Origin: Mycobacterium avium subsp. avium
GTDB lineage: Bacteria > Actinomycetota > Actinomycetes > Mycobacteriales > Mycobacteriaceae
Reading direction: 5' to 3'
Length of the DNA stretch: 64,000 nt
Assembly (NCBI RefSeq): GCF_009741445.1
Contig: NZ_CP046507.1
Location: 62,001-126,000, forward strand
Below, in pieces: positions 36,520 through 46,558 of the stretch. Below the pieces are notes generated by a model. It was not told the DNA's origin. It saw only the letters and a list, made by a program, of their open reading frames with translations, and made no database searches. Position 1 is the first letter of the stretch, and each line of letters opens with the position of its first letter. A program made the position numbers and the translations under genes.

Positions 36520-36614
36520 GGAGGCGTGTCCGGTCTGGTGACCGGCGCGGTCTTCAAAACCGTGGAACGGCAGACGCTGCCGCTGGCGGGTTCGATTCCC
36601 GTCCGCCTCCGCCA
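36520..36614 (+). tRNA. selC: tRNA-Sec (UCA)
   Basis: A 95-base tRNA with encoded CCA. The acceptor GGAGGCG pairs with CGCCTCC. The D-stem is long (CCGGTC/GACCGG, 4-base loop), the anticodon loop is CTTCAAA with anticodon TCA, the variable arm has a 6-bp stem (CGGCAG/CTGCCG) and the T-loop is GGTTCGATTCC. Long D-stem, long variable arm and UCA anticodon are specific to selenocysteine tRNA. It lies 18 bases upstream of selA on the same strand. Confidence 0.96.
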
Positions 36615-36632
36615 TACTCCGTCGGGCCTGCC

Positions 36633-37934
36633 ATGAGTGATCCCCGCCGGCGGGTGCCGGGCACCGACACGCTGCTGGCCGACCCGCGGCTGGCCGCCGC
36701 GCAGCGGGTGCTGGGCCGCGCGCTGGTGAAGTCGGTGATCACGCAGGCCCAGCAGCGGGCCCGGGCCGGAGAGATCTCCCCCGAGCAGGTCGCCGAGCAC
36801 GCGCTCGCCGCGCTGCCCGCCACCGCGTCGAGCCTGCGGCCGGTCATCAACGCCACCGGCGTGGTGGTGCACACCAATCTGGGCCGGGCGCCGCTGTCGC
36901 GGGCGGCGCTGGACGCGGTCGTCGCCGCGGGCGGGGCCACCGACGTGGAGTTCGACCTGGCCACCGGGCGCCGGGCCCGCCGCGGCCGGGGCGCGCTGGC
37001 CGCGCTGGCCCGCGCGGTACCCGCGGCCGGCGGCGTGCACGTCGTCAACAACAACGCGGCCGCGCTGCTGCTGGTCGCCCTGACCCTGGCGCCGGGCCGT
37101 GAAATCGTGCTCAGCCGAGGCGAACTCGTCGAGATCGGCGACGGCTTCCGCATCCCGGAGCTGCTGGAGTCCACCGGTGCGCGGCTGCGCGAGGTCGGCA
37201 CCACCAACCGCACCGGCCTGCGCGACTACACCGAGGCGCTGGGGCCGCAGACCGGCTTCGTGCTCAAGGTGCACCCGTCCAATTTCCACGTCACCGGGTT
37301 CACCTCGGCGGTCGGCGTGGCGGCATTGGCCGCCGAGTTGCGCACCCGCGACATCCCGCTGGTGGTCGACATCGGCTCGGGCCTGCTGGCGCCGCATCCG
37401 GTGCTGCCCGACGAGCCGGACGCCACCTCGACGCTGGCCGACGGCGCCGACCTGGTCACCGCGAGCGGGGACAAGCTGCTCGGCGGCCCGCAGGCCGGGC
37501 TGCTGTTCGGCCGCGGCGATCTCGTCGAGCGGCTGCGCCGCCATCCCGCGGCCCGCGCGCTGCGGGTGGACAAACTGACCCTGGCGGCGCTGGAGGCGAC
37601 CCTGACGGGTCCGCCGCCGCCGGTAGCCGCCGCGTTGGACGCCGACGTCGGGCGGCTGCGGGCCCGGGCGCAGTCCCTGGCCGCCGCGCTGCCTGCGGAC
37701 GCCGACGCGGTGGCGCTGGATTGCGTCGCGGCGGTCGGCGGCGGCGGCGCGCCCGGCGTCGAATTGCCCAGCGCCGCAGTGAGTCTGCCCGAGCGCTACG
37801 CCGCCGCGCTGCGCGCCGGCCGGCCGCCCGTCGTCGGCCGGTTGGAGGGCGGCCGGTGCCTGCTCGACCTGCGCACGGTCTCCCCCGAGGACGACGAGCT
37901 GCTGGCCGCGGCGGTACGGGCGTGTTCGTCCTAG
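36633..37934 (+). CDS. selA: L-seryl-tRNA(Sec) selenium transferase
   Basis: A 433-residue PLP enzyme that converts Ser-tRNA-Sec to Sec-tRNA-Sec using selenophosphate. Features are the N-terminal helical RNA-binding domain (about 1-65), VINATGVVVHTNLGRAPLS, NNNAAALLL, VHPSNFHVTGF, and the PLP lysine in SGDKLLGGPQAG. Length fits the bacterial decameric type. ATG 36633 directly follows tRNA-Sec, and the 3' end overlaps selB by 13 bases. Confidence 0.95.
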   Translation: MSDPRRRVPGTDTLLADPRLAAAQRVLGRALVKSVITQAQQRARAGEISPEQVAEHALAALPATASSLRPVINATGVVVHTNLGRAPLSRAALDAVVAAGGATDVEFDLATGRRARRGRGALAALARAVPAAGGVHVVNNNAAALLLVALTLAPGREIVLSRGELVEIGDGFRIPELLESTGARLREVGTTNRTGLRDYTEALGPQTGFVLKVHPSNFHVTGFTSAVGVAALAAELRTRDIPLVVDIGSGLLAPHPVLPDEPDATSTLADGADLVTASGDKLLGGPQAGLLFGRGDLVERLRRHPAARALRVDKLTLAALEATLTGPPPPVAAALDADVGRLRARAQSLAAALPADADAVALDCVAAVGGGGAPGVELPSAAVSLPERYAAALRAGRPPVVGRLEGGRCLLDLRTVSPEDDELLAAAVRACSS

Positions 37935-39634
37935 CCACCGCCGGGCACGTCGATCACGGCAAATCGACTCTGCTGCACCGGCTTACCGGCATGTGGCCGG
38001 ACCGGCTGGCCGAAGAGCAGCGCCGCGGCCTGACCATCGATTTGGGCTTCGTGTGGACCGAGCTCGCCGGCCGTCGGCTCGCCTTCGTCGACGTCCCGGG
38101 CCACGAGCGTTTCGTGGCCAACATGCTGGCCGGCGTAGGGCCGGTACCCGCCGTGGTGTTCGTCGTGGCGGCCACCGAAGGCTGGATGCCGCAATCCGAG
38201 GAGCACCTGGCGGCGTTGGACGCGCTGCGGGTGCGGCACGGGCTGCTGGTGATCAGCAAGGCCGATCTCGCCGACCCGGGCCCGGCCGTCGCGCAGGCGA
38301 CGGAACGGTTCGCCGCCACCTCGCTGGCCGGGGCTCCCGTCGCGATCGGCACCGACCTCGAGCGGGTGCGCGCCGAACTGGTCGCGCTGACCGACCGGCT
38401 GCCGCCGCCCGATCCGCACGCCGACGTCCGGCTGTGGGTGGACCGCAGCTTCACCGTGCGCGGCGCGGGCACCGTGGTCACCGGCACGCTGGCGGCCGGC
38501 ACCGTGCGGGTGGGCGACGAACTCGAACACGCCGGGCGACGCGTCACGGTGCGCGGGCTACAGTCCTTGGGCCGCAACGAGATTCGGGTCGGCGCGGTGG
38601 CCCGGGTGGCGCTGAACCTGCGCGGTGTCGACCGGCGCGACATCGGCCGCGGCGACACCGTTCGCACCCCGGGCGCGTGGCGCGACACCGCGGAGATCGA
38701 CGTCGCCCTGCGCGGCCCGGGCACGGCCGAGGACACGCTGCACAGCCAACTCGTGCTGCACGTCGGGTCGGCGGCGGTGCCGGTGCGGGTGCGCCGGCTG
38801 GGCCCGGCGGCGGCGCGGCTGCGGCTGGCCCGGCCGCTGCCGCTGCGGGTGGCCGACGTCGGGCTGCTGCGCGACCCCGGGCAGCACCGGATCGCCGCCG
38901 GGGTCGAGGTGCTCGACGTGCGCCCGCCGGAGTTGCGCCGGCGCGGCGCCGCCCGGTTGCGCGCCGCCGAGCTGGCCACCGGCTCGGCGCCCGCGCCGCA
39001 CATCGTCCGGGCCGACGACCTGCGCGCCATGGGTGTGCCGGCGCGCGGGCAGCGGGTGGGCGACTGGGTGGTGGACCCGCAGTGGTGGGCGGAGCGGCGC
39101 GACGAGGCCGCCGCACAGGTGCGGCGCTGGGCGGGTGAGCACGACATCGCGGCCGGCATGCCGCTGGAGACGCTGCGCCGGCAGGTCGGCCTGCCCGCCG
39201 CCGAGCTGGTGCCGAAGTTGTTGCAGGGCACCGGTTTCGAGGTGGCCGATGGGCTGGTCCGCGCCCCCGGCGCGGGGCTGCCGGCCCGCGTCGACAAGGC
39301 GGTGCGCGAGGTCGAGGCGTGGCTGGCCGCCGAGCCCTTTCGCGCCCCGGAGGCCGACGAACTCGCCGGGCTGGGCCTGGGCCCGCGCGAGCTGGCCGCG
39401 GCGGTGCGGGCCGGACGGCTGACCCGGATCGCCGACGGGGTGGTGCTGGGGCCCGACGCGCTGGCCCGCGCCGCCGGCGTGCTGGCCGGGCTGCCACAGC
39501 CGTTCACCGTCAGCGAGGCGCGCCGCGCGCTGGGCACCACCCGACGGGTCGCGGTGCCGCTGCTGGAGCAGCTCGACGCCCGGCGGGTGACGCGCCGCGC
39601 CAGCGACGGCACCCGGGTGCTGATCGCGGATTGA
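37922..39634 (+). CDS. selB: Selenocysteine-specific elongation factor
   Basis: A 570-residue SelB: G1 GHVDHGKSTL, G3 DVPGHERF and G4 SKAD of the EF-Tu-like GTPase, domains II-III to about residue 350, then tandem winged helices at the C-terminus that bind SECIS RNA. It delivers Sec-tRNA to UGA codons next to a SECIS. GTG 37922 puts the G1 motif at the usual distance from the N-terminus and overlaps selA. It is convergent with the YqeY-type gene, 9 bases away. Confidence 0.95.
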   Translation: MFVLATAGHVDHGKSTLLHRLTGMWPDRLAEEQRRGLTIDLGFVWTELAGRRLAFVDVPGHERFVANMLAGVGPVPAVVFVVAATEGWMPQSEEHLAALDALRVRHGLLVISKADLADPGPAVAQATERFAATSLAGAPVAIGTDLERVRAELVALTDRLPPPDPHADVRLWVDRSFTVRGAGTVVTGTLAAGTVRVGDELEHAGRRVTVRGLQSLGRNEIRVGAVARVALNLRGVDRRDIGRGDTVRTPGAWRDTAEIDVALRGPGTAEDTLHSQLVLHVGSAAVPVRVRRLGPAAARLRLARPLPLRVADVGLLRDPGQHRIAAGVEVLDVRPPELRRRGAARLRAAELATGSAPAPHIVRADDLRAMGVPARGQRVGDWVVDPQWWAERRDEAAAQVRRWAGEHDIAAGMPLETLRRQVGLPAAELVPKLLQGTGFEVADGLVRAPGAGLPARVDKAVREVEAWLAAEPFRAPEADELAGLGLGPRELAAAVRAGRLTRIADGVVLGPDALARAAGVLAGLPQPFTVSEARRALGTTRRVAVPLLEQLDARRVTRRASDGTRVLIAD

Positions 39635-39643
39635 GGCCGCGGA

Positions 39644-40108
39644 CTAGAGCCGCTCCTTGACGGCGGCCGACAACCGGGCGCCGTCGGCCTTGCCGGCCGC
39701 GATCGCGGTGGCGGCCTTCATCACCATGCCCATCTGCTTCATGGACGGCCGCTCGCCGATCTCCTCGGCGACCTGGGCGATCGCGGTGTCGACGACGTCG
39801 GCCACCTCCGCCTCGGTGAGCGGGGTGGGCAGATACTCGTCGATGATCCGCGCCTCGGCGTGCTCGTTGGCGGCCAGGTCCCCGCGCCCGTTCTGGGTGT
39901 AGATCTCGGCCGATTCGGCGCGTTTACGGGATTCCTTGGCCAGCACCTTGATGGTTTCCTCGTCGGTGAGCTCCTTGGCCTGCTTACCGGAGACTTCCTC
40001 GGTCTGGATCGCCGCCAGCAGCATGCGCAGGGTGGCCGTGCGCAGCTTGTCCTGGGCTTTCATCGCCGCGGTCAGGTCGGCCCGCAGCCGGGATTTGAGT
40101 TCCGCCAT
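39644..40108 (-). CDS. GatB/YqeY-domain protein
   Basis: A 154-residue YqeY-family protein (corresponding to Rv3688c): MAELKSRLRADLTAAMKAQDK, LRMLLAAIQ, EYLPTPLTEAEV and QMGMVMKA. The C-terminal domain resembles the tail of GatB, and members are proposed to act in tRNA-linked amidation or proteolysis without clear proof. ATG 40108 gives the family N-terminus. Together with rsfB it brackets the 18-kb block that is absent in M. tuberculosis. Confidence 0.88.
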   Translation of the reverse strand: MAELKSRLRADLTAAMKAQDKLRTATLRMLLAAIQTEEVSGKQAKELTDEETIKVLAKESRKRAESAEIYTQNGRGDLAANEHAEARIIDEYLPTPLTEAEVADVVDTAIAQVAEEIGERPSMKQMGMVMKAATAIAAGKADGARLSAAVKERL

Positions 40109-40193
40109 GTGTGCGACGCTACGCGCCGGAGCCCGGGTCAACATTGTGAAATGGTCCGGCCGCCGACAGGATGGAGCCCATGACGAACCACCG

Positions 40194-41363
40194 GTGCACG
40201 AGCCGCGGGGCTCGGTGAGCGCGCCGCCGCCCGGTTATCCGGTTGGTCCGCCACCGGCATACGGCCCACAATCCCACTACGGCACCCAATACGGCGCCCA
40301 CTTCCCCGGCCAGTACGGCGCCCACTACGGGCCGCCCCCGACGTATCCGCCGCCCGGCTATCCCCCCGCACCGGCGTTCGGCCCGCCGCCGGGCTACGGG
40401 GTGCTCAAACCCGGCATCATCCCGCTGCGGCCGTTGACCCTCGGCGACATCTTCAACGGGGCCGTCGGCTACATCCGGGCCAATCCGAAGGCGACGCTGG
40501 GGCTGACCGCGATCGTCGTCATCGCCATGCAGATCATCACCAAGGCCGCCGTGCTGGGCCCGCTGGCCGCCTACGGCAGATTCACCGGCGACCGATCCGA
40601 CGAGTTGACCGCGGGCGTGCTGGGCGCCTGGTCGGTGTCGGTGGGCGCCGGCGTCCTGGTCGGCTGGCTGGGCGGCATGCTGCTGTCCGGCATGCTGACC
40701 GTCATCGTCGGGCGGGCGGTGTTCGGGTCGTCGATCACCATCGGGGAAACCTGGACCAAGATCCGGGGCCGGCTGCCCGCCCTGCTCGGCCTGGCGCTGC
40801 TGGAGGCCGTCGGGGTGGCCGCCATCGCCGGACTGGTGGTGGTGGTCATCGCGATCCTGGCCACGATCGGCAACGCCGCGGCCGCCGTGGTGCTGGGCAT
40901 TCCGCTGGTGCTCACCGTCATCGCGGTGCTGGTGTACCTCTACACCGTGGTGCTGTTCGCCCCGGTGCTCATCGTGCTGGAGCGGCTGCCCGTCCTCGAC
41001 GCGATCACCCGCTCGTTCCGGCTGGTGCGGCGCGGCTTCTGGCGGGTGCTGGGCATCCGGGCGCTCGCCTTCCTGGTGACGGCGGTGGTCGCCAACGCCG
41101 TCGCGGTGCCGTTCAGCATCGTCGGCCAGGTCTTCCAGATCAGCTCGTCCGGCACGGCCTTCCTGATCAGCACGGCGATCCTGTCGGTCGGGGCGGCGAT
41201 CGGCGAGATCATCACCGCACCGTTCAACGCCGGGGTGATCGTGCTGCTCTACACCGACCGCCGGATGCGCGCCGAGGCGTTCGACCTGCTGCAGAGCGGC
41301 GCCGCCCAGGGAAGCTATGCGGCCGCGTCCACCGACAACCTCTGGCTGACGCGGCCCCGGTAA
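40194..41363 (+). CDS. Pro/Tyr-rich multi-pass membrane protein (possible 5' frameshift)
   Basis: A 389-residue protein with a proline/tyrosine/glycine-rich N-terminus (PPPGYP-type repeats to about residue 70) followed by about six membrane helices (GlpM/DUF7544-like architecture), corresponding to Rv3689. No ATG is in frame. GTG 40194 or 40215 is the best available start. However, ATG 40180, which has GGAG just upstream, would read MTNHPVHEP if one C were added in CCACCGG (40189-40195); as given it stops after 12 codons. It probably begins the Rv3689-Rv3693-like operon. Confidence 0.75.
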   Translation: MHEPRGSVSAPPPGYPVGPPPAYGPQSHYGTQYGAHFPGQYGAHYGPPPTYPPPGYPPAPAFGPPPGYGVLKPGIIPLRPLTLGDIFNGAVGYIRANPKATLGLTAIVVIAMQIITKAAVLGPLAAYGRFTGDRSDELTAGVLGAWSVSVGAGVLVGWLGGMLLSGMLTVIVGRAVFGSSITIGETWTKIRGRLPALLGLALLEAVGVAAIAGLVVVVIAILATIGNAAAAVVLGIPLVLTVIAVLVYLYTVVLFAPVLIVLERLPVLDAITRSFRLVRRGFWRVLGIRALAFLVTAVVANAVAVPFSIVGQVFQISSSGTAFLISTAILSVGAAIGEIITAPFNAGVIVLLYTDRRMRAEAFDLLQSGAAQGSYAAASTDNLWLTRPR

Positions 41364-41387
41364 CGGCGGAGCGAGGACTAGCGCAGG

Positions 41388-42041
41388 ATGCCTTCCATCG
41401 ACATCGACCGCGATGCCGCGCACCGCGCCGCCGCGGACGAACTGCACAAGCCGATCTACTCCAAGGGCTCCACGCCCAGCCAGCTCGTCGCCTGGCTCAA
41501 CGACGCGATCTACCGGATGCTGCAGAAGATCTCCACCGTTCCGGGCGGATGGCTCACCGCCACCGTGCTTTTCCTCCTGCTCGCGATCGCGGCGGTGGTC
41601 GCCGTGCACATCCTGCGCCGCACCATGCGCACCCGCCGCGGCGGTGACCACCTGTTGTTCGAAGCCGCCCCGCTGACCGCCGCCCAGCACCGCGCGACGG
41701 CCGAAAGCTGCGCCGCCGAACGTGATTGGGCCGCCGCGATCCGGCACCGGCTGCGCGCCGTGGCCCGCCAGCTCGAGGAGACCGGCGTGCTCACCGCCGC
41801 CCCGGGCCGGACCGCCAACGAGCTGGCCCGCGACGCCGGCGCCGCCTTGCCGCATCTGGCCGGCGAATTAGCGCAAGCCGCAACGGCTTTCAACGACGTC
41901 ACCTACGGCGAGCAGCCCGGAACCCAGGCCGCCTACCAGCTGATCGCCGACCTGGACGAGCACCTGCGTTCCCGCTGGCAGGGTGTCACACCGCCGCCCG
42001 GCCAACCCGTCGTCGCCGAGTCCTGGGCCCAGGTGCGCTGA
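41388..42041 (+). CDS. DUF4129-domain membrane protein
   Basis: A 217-residue protein with one membrane helix (about 53-74) and a cytoplasmic C-terminal DUF4129 domain (ERDWAAAIRHRLRAVARQLEETGVL, GRTANELARDAG, FNDVTYG), as in Rv3690. DUF4129 genes are commonly linked to MoxR and DUF58 genes, and here they are adjacent. ATG 41388 has GAGGACTAGC upstream. Its stop shares a base with the next start (TGATG). Confidence 0.83.
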   Translation: MPSIDIDRDAAHRAAADELHKPIYSKGSTPSQLVAWLNDAIYRMLQKISTVPGGWLTATVLFLLLAIAAVVAVHILRRTMRTRRGGDHLLFEAAPLTAAQHRATAESCAAERDWAAAIRHRLRAVARQLEETGVLTAAPGRTANELARDAGAALPHLAGELAQAATAFNDVTYGEQPGTQAAYQLIADLDEHLRSRWQGVTPPPGQPVVAESWAQVR

Positions 42042-43170
42042 TGGCGACGACCACCGCCACCGCCACCGCGCCGCGGCGCCGGCGCTCCTGGCGCTGGGTG
42101 CTGGCCACGCTGCTGGTGCTGGCCGTCATCGCCGGTGTGGACGCCTACCTGAGCGCGCCGCGGCCCGGCACCCGGATGGACGCGGCGTCAACCGATCCCG
42201 ACGGCGCCCACGCGCTGGTGGCGCTGCTGCGCGACGGCGGAGTCGACGTCGTGGTCGCCGACCACATCGCCGACGTCGAATCCGCGGCGCGCCCGGACGC
42301 CCTGATCCTGGTGGCCCAGAGCCAGTACCTGGCCGACTCGGTGCTGGACCGGCTGGCCCGGATCCGGTCCGATCTGCTGCTGGTGGAACCGACCACCGAG
42401 GCCCGCAAGGCGCTGCTGCCCGGCGTGCGGATCTCGGGGACCAACGGCTTCGACAGCGACCCGAATTGCACTCTGCGCGAAGCGGTTCGGGCCGGGTCGG
42501 TGCGGTTCGGGCGTGCCACCACCTTTGAATCCGAAGACGGCCGGGCGATGACCCGCTGCTACGACGGCGCGCTGATCCGGTTCCGCGACGGCGGACGCGC
42601 CATCACGGCGGTGGGCAGCACCGACTTCATGACCAACGGCAGCCTGCTGCAGGCCGGCAACGCCGCGCTGGCCATGAACCTGGCCGGGGGCCGGCCCCGG
42701 CTGGTCTGGTACGCGCCCCACTTCGTCGAAGGTGAATCATCTTCGAAGGCAACGATTTTGGATTTGATCCCGGCCAACGTGTACTGGGTCGTCGGCCAGC
42801 TGGCGGTGGTGGTGCTGCTGGTCGCGGTGTGGCGGGGCCGCCGGCCCGGACCGCTGGTGGCCGAGGAGTTGCCGGTGGTGGTGCGCGCCTCGGAGACCGT
42901 CGAGGGCCGCGGCCGGCTGTATCGGTCCCGGCGGGCGCGCGATCGCGCCGCCGCGGCCTTGCGCACCGCCGCGCTGCAGCGGCTGACCCCCAAGCTCGGC
43001 CTGGCCGGCGGCGCCACCCCGGAGGCGGTGGTGTCCACCGCCGCCCAGCGCACCGGCTCCGATCCGGGCTGGGTCTCCTACCACCTGTTCGGCCCGCCGC
43101 CGACGACCGACCACGACCTGTTACAACTTGCCCGTGCGCTCGACGACATCGAAAGGCAGGTCGCACACCC

Positions 43171-43174
<4 letters not shown>
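42041..43174 (+). CDS. DUF4350-domain membrane protein
   Basis: A 377-residue protein (compare Rv3691) with an N-terminal membrane helix (about 17-36), an extracytoplasmic DUF4350 Rossmann-like domain (DPDGAHALVALLRDGGVDVVV, ESSSKATIL), a second helix near residue 250 and a basic cytoplasmic C-terminus. It overlaps both neighbours by 1 and 4 bases, so the DUF4129-DUF4350-MoxR-DUF58 genes form one translationally coupled unit. No enzymatic motif is visible. Confidence 0.82.
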
Positions 43175-44150
<976 letters not shown>

Positions 44151-44154
<4 letters not shown>

Positions 44155-45473
44155 TCCTGACCGGACGCACCGGGCTGGTCGCGCTGATCTGCGTCCCGCC
44201 GATCGCCCTGTCCCCTTGGCCCGCAACGGTTTTCACGACACTGCTGGCGGCCCTGGCGGTCGCGGTGGCCGTCGACGCCGCGCTGGCGGCCAGCCCCGCG
44301 CGGCTGCGCTACATCCGCTCCCCCGACCGCTCGGCCCGGCTCGGCCAGCACGCCGACGCGGCGCTGTTGATCCACAACGACGGCCCGCGCCGGTTCCGCG
44401 GCCAGATCCGCGACGCCTGGCCGCCCAGCGCGCGGGCCCGGCCGCGCCTGCACCCGGTGGACATCCCCGCCGGTCAACACCAGCACATCGCGACCCGGCT
44501 GGAACCGGTGCGCCGCGGCGACCAGCGGGCCACGGTGGTCACCGCCCGCTCCATCGGGCCGCTGGGCCTGGCCGGACGGCAGGGGTCGCAATCGGTGCCC
44601 GGCCAGTTGCGGGTGCTGCCGCCGTTCCTGTCCCGCAAGCACCTGCCGTCGCGGCTGGCCCGGCTGCGCGAGATCGACGGGCTGCTGCCCACCCTGGTGC
44701 GCGGGCGGGGCACCGAATTCGATTCGCTGCGTGAGTATGTCGTCGGCGACGACGTGCGCTCCATCGACTGGCGCGCCACCGCGCGGCGCGCCGACGTGGT
44801 GGTGCGCACCTGGCGACCCGAGCGCGACCGGCGGGTGGTGATCGTGCTCGACACCGGGCGCACCGCGGCGGGCCGGGTCGGTGTCGACCCGACCGCCGCC
44901 GATCCCGCCGGCTGGCCGCGGCTGGATTGGTCGATGGACGCCGCGCTGCTGCTGGCCGCGCTGGCGTCGCGAGCCGGCGACCACGTCGACTTCCTGGCGC
45001 ACGACCGGGTCGGCCGGGCCGGCGTCTTCGGCGCCTCGCGCACCGAGCTGCTCGCCCAGCTGGTCGACGCGATGGCCCCGCTGCAGCCTACCCTGGTCGA
45101 AACAGACTGGCGGGCAATGGTTTCCGCGATCGCACTGCGGGCCCGCCGGCGGGCGCTGGTGGTGTTGCTGACCGACCTCAACGCGGCGGCCCTGGACGAG
45201 GGCCTGCTGCCGGTACTGCCGCAACTGTCGGCGAAACATCACCTGCTGGTGGCCGCGGTCGCCGACCCGCGGGTGGACCAGATGGCCGCCGGTCGCTCGG
45301 ATGCGGCGGCGGTGTACGACGCGGCCGCCGCCGAGCGGTCCCGCAACGAGCGCGCCGCGATCGCCGCCCGGCTGCGCCACGGCGGGGTGGAGGTGGTTGA
45401 CGCCGCACCGGCCGAACTGGCGCCCGCGCTCGCCGATCACTACCTGGCGATGAAGGCGACCGGCCGGCTGTAG
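44151..45473 (+). CDS. DUF58 / vWA-like protein
   Basis: A 440-residue protein (compare Rv3693) with two N-terminal membrane helices (about 5-45), a beta-rich region and the DUF58 core FDSLREYVVGDDVRSIDWRATARR, followed by a vWA-like domain (VIVLDTGRT). DUF58 proteins pair with MoxR ATPases. The GTG overlaps the moxR stop. It faces the SpoIIM-family gene across 12 bases. Confidence 0.85.
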
Positions 45474-45485
45474 CGCCCGCCCCGG

Positions 45486-46478
45486 TCAGCCGGTCGGGAC
45501 GACGTCGGGCGCTTCCTCGATGTCACCGCTTTCCCCGGCTTTGACGCCGCGGCGGCCGAAGTAGCCGATGTAGCACAGGAACGCCGCCTCGGCGACGACG
45601 CCGATGCCGACCCGCACGAACGTCGGCAGCGGCGACGGCGTCACCAGCGCTTCGATCAACCCGGACACCAGCAGCACCGCCACCAGGCCCACCGCCACCG
45701 ACACCACGGCGCGGCCCTGTTCGGCGAGCACCTGCCCGCGGGGACGGTCGCCCGGCGAGATCACCGACCAACCCAGCCGCATTCCCGTTGCCCCGGCAAG
45801 GAATACCGCAGTGAGCTCCAGCAACCCGTGCGGGGCAAGCAGACCCAGCAGCAGCCCGCCCTTGCCGGCCGGGAACATCAGCCCGGCGATCACCCCCAGG
45901 TTGGCGGCGTTCTCGAACAGCACCAAAGGAATCGGCAATCCCAGCACCACCGACAGCGCGATGCACTGGGCCGAAACCCAGGAGTTGTTCACCCAGATCT
46001 GCAGCGCGAACGCGGCGGCGGGATGCTCGCTGTAATACGACTCGACGTCGTGATTGACCAATTGGTCGATGTCGCTTGGGGTTCCGAGCGCCGACTGCAC
46101 CTCGGGGTTGCCGGCCACCCACAGCGCGACGATCACCACCACCGCGAAGAACGCCGCCCCGGTGGCCACCCACCACCGCCAGGACCGGTAGGCGACGACG
46201 GGGAACGACACCGTCCAGAACCGGACGAAGGTGCTGCTCAGCGGGGCGTGGGCGGCGGTCACCGCCGAGCGGGCCCGCGCCACCAGACTGGACAACCGGC
46301 CGACCAGCATCGAATCCGAGGACGCCGAGCGCAGCATCGACAGGTGGGTGGACACCCGCTGGTAAAGCTCGACCAGCTCATCGATCTCGGCGCCGGACAG
46401 CGACCGGCGCCGCCCGACCAAGCGGTCCAGGCGGTCCCAGGTCGGGCGATGGGCCAGCACGAAGGCATCGACGTCCAC
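45486..46478 (-). CDS. SpoIIM/DUF95-family membrane protein
   Basis: A 330-residue protein (compare Rv3694c) with a soluble N-terminus (about 1-95, DVDAFVLAHRPTWDRL) and five or six membrane helices. The segment LIYGVL-like region is replaced by NLGVIAGLMFPAGKGG and LLGLLAPHGLLELTAVFLAG, the core of the stage II sporulation protein M family. In mycobacteria, which do not sporulate, the role is unknown. It is divergent from the RDD gene. Confidence 0.85.
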   Translation of the reverse strand: MDVDAFVLAHRPTWDRLDRLVGRRRSLSGAEIDELVELYQRVSTHLSMLRSASSDSMLVGRLSSLVARARSAVTAAHAPLSSTFVRFWTVSFPVVAYRSWRWWVATGAAFFAVVVIVALWVAGNPEVQSALGTPSDIDQLVNHDVESYYSEHPAAAFALQIWVNNSWVSAQCIALSVVLGLPIPLVLFENAANLGVIAGLMFPAGKGGLLLGLLAPHGLLELTAVFLAGATGMRLGWSVISPGDRPRGQVLAEQGRAVVSVAVGLVAVLLVSGLIEALVTPSPLPTFVRVGIGVVAEAAFLCYIGYFGRRGVKAGESGDIEEAPDVVPTG

Positions 46479-46558
46479 CCTGGGCAGCCTAATCGTCGCG
46501 CGGTCCGGGCAAAGTCCGCCCGGCCCCGGCTCACCGCCCAGCCTGTACCGTTCCAGTT

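Noticed and set aside
32536..36636. Two long plus-strand frames opposite fdh and selD
   Set aside because: Shadows of well-supported minus-strand genes, with no recognisable motifs.
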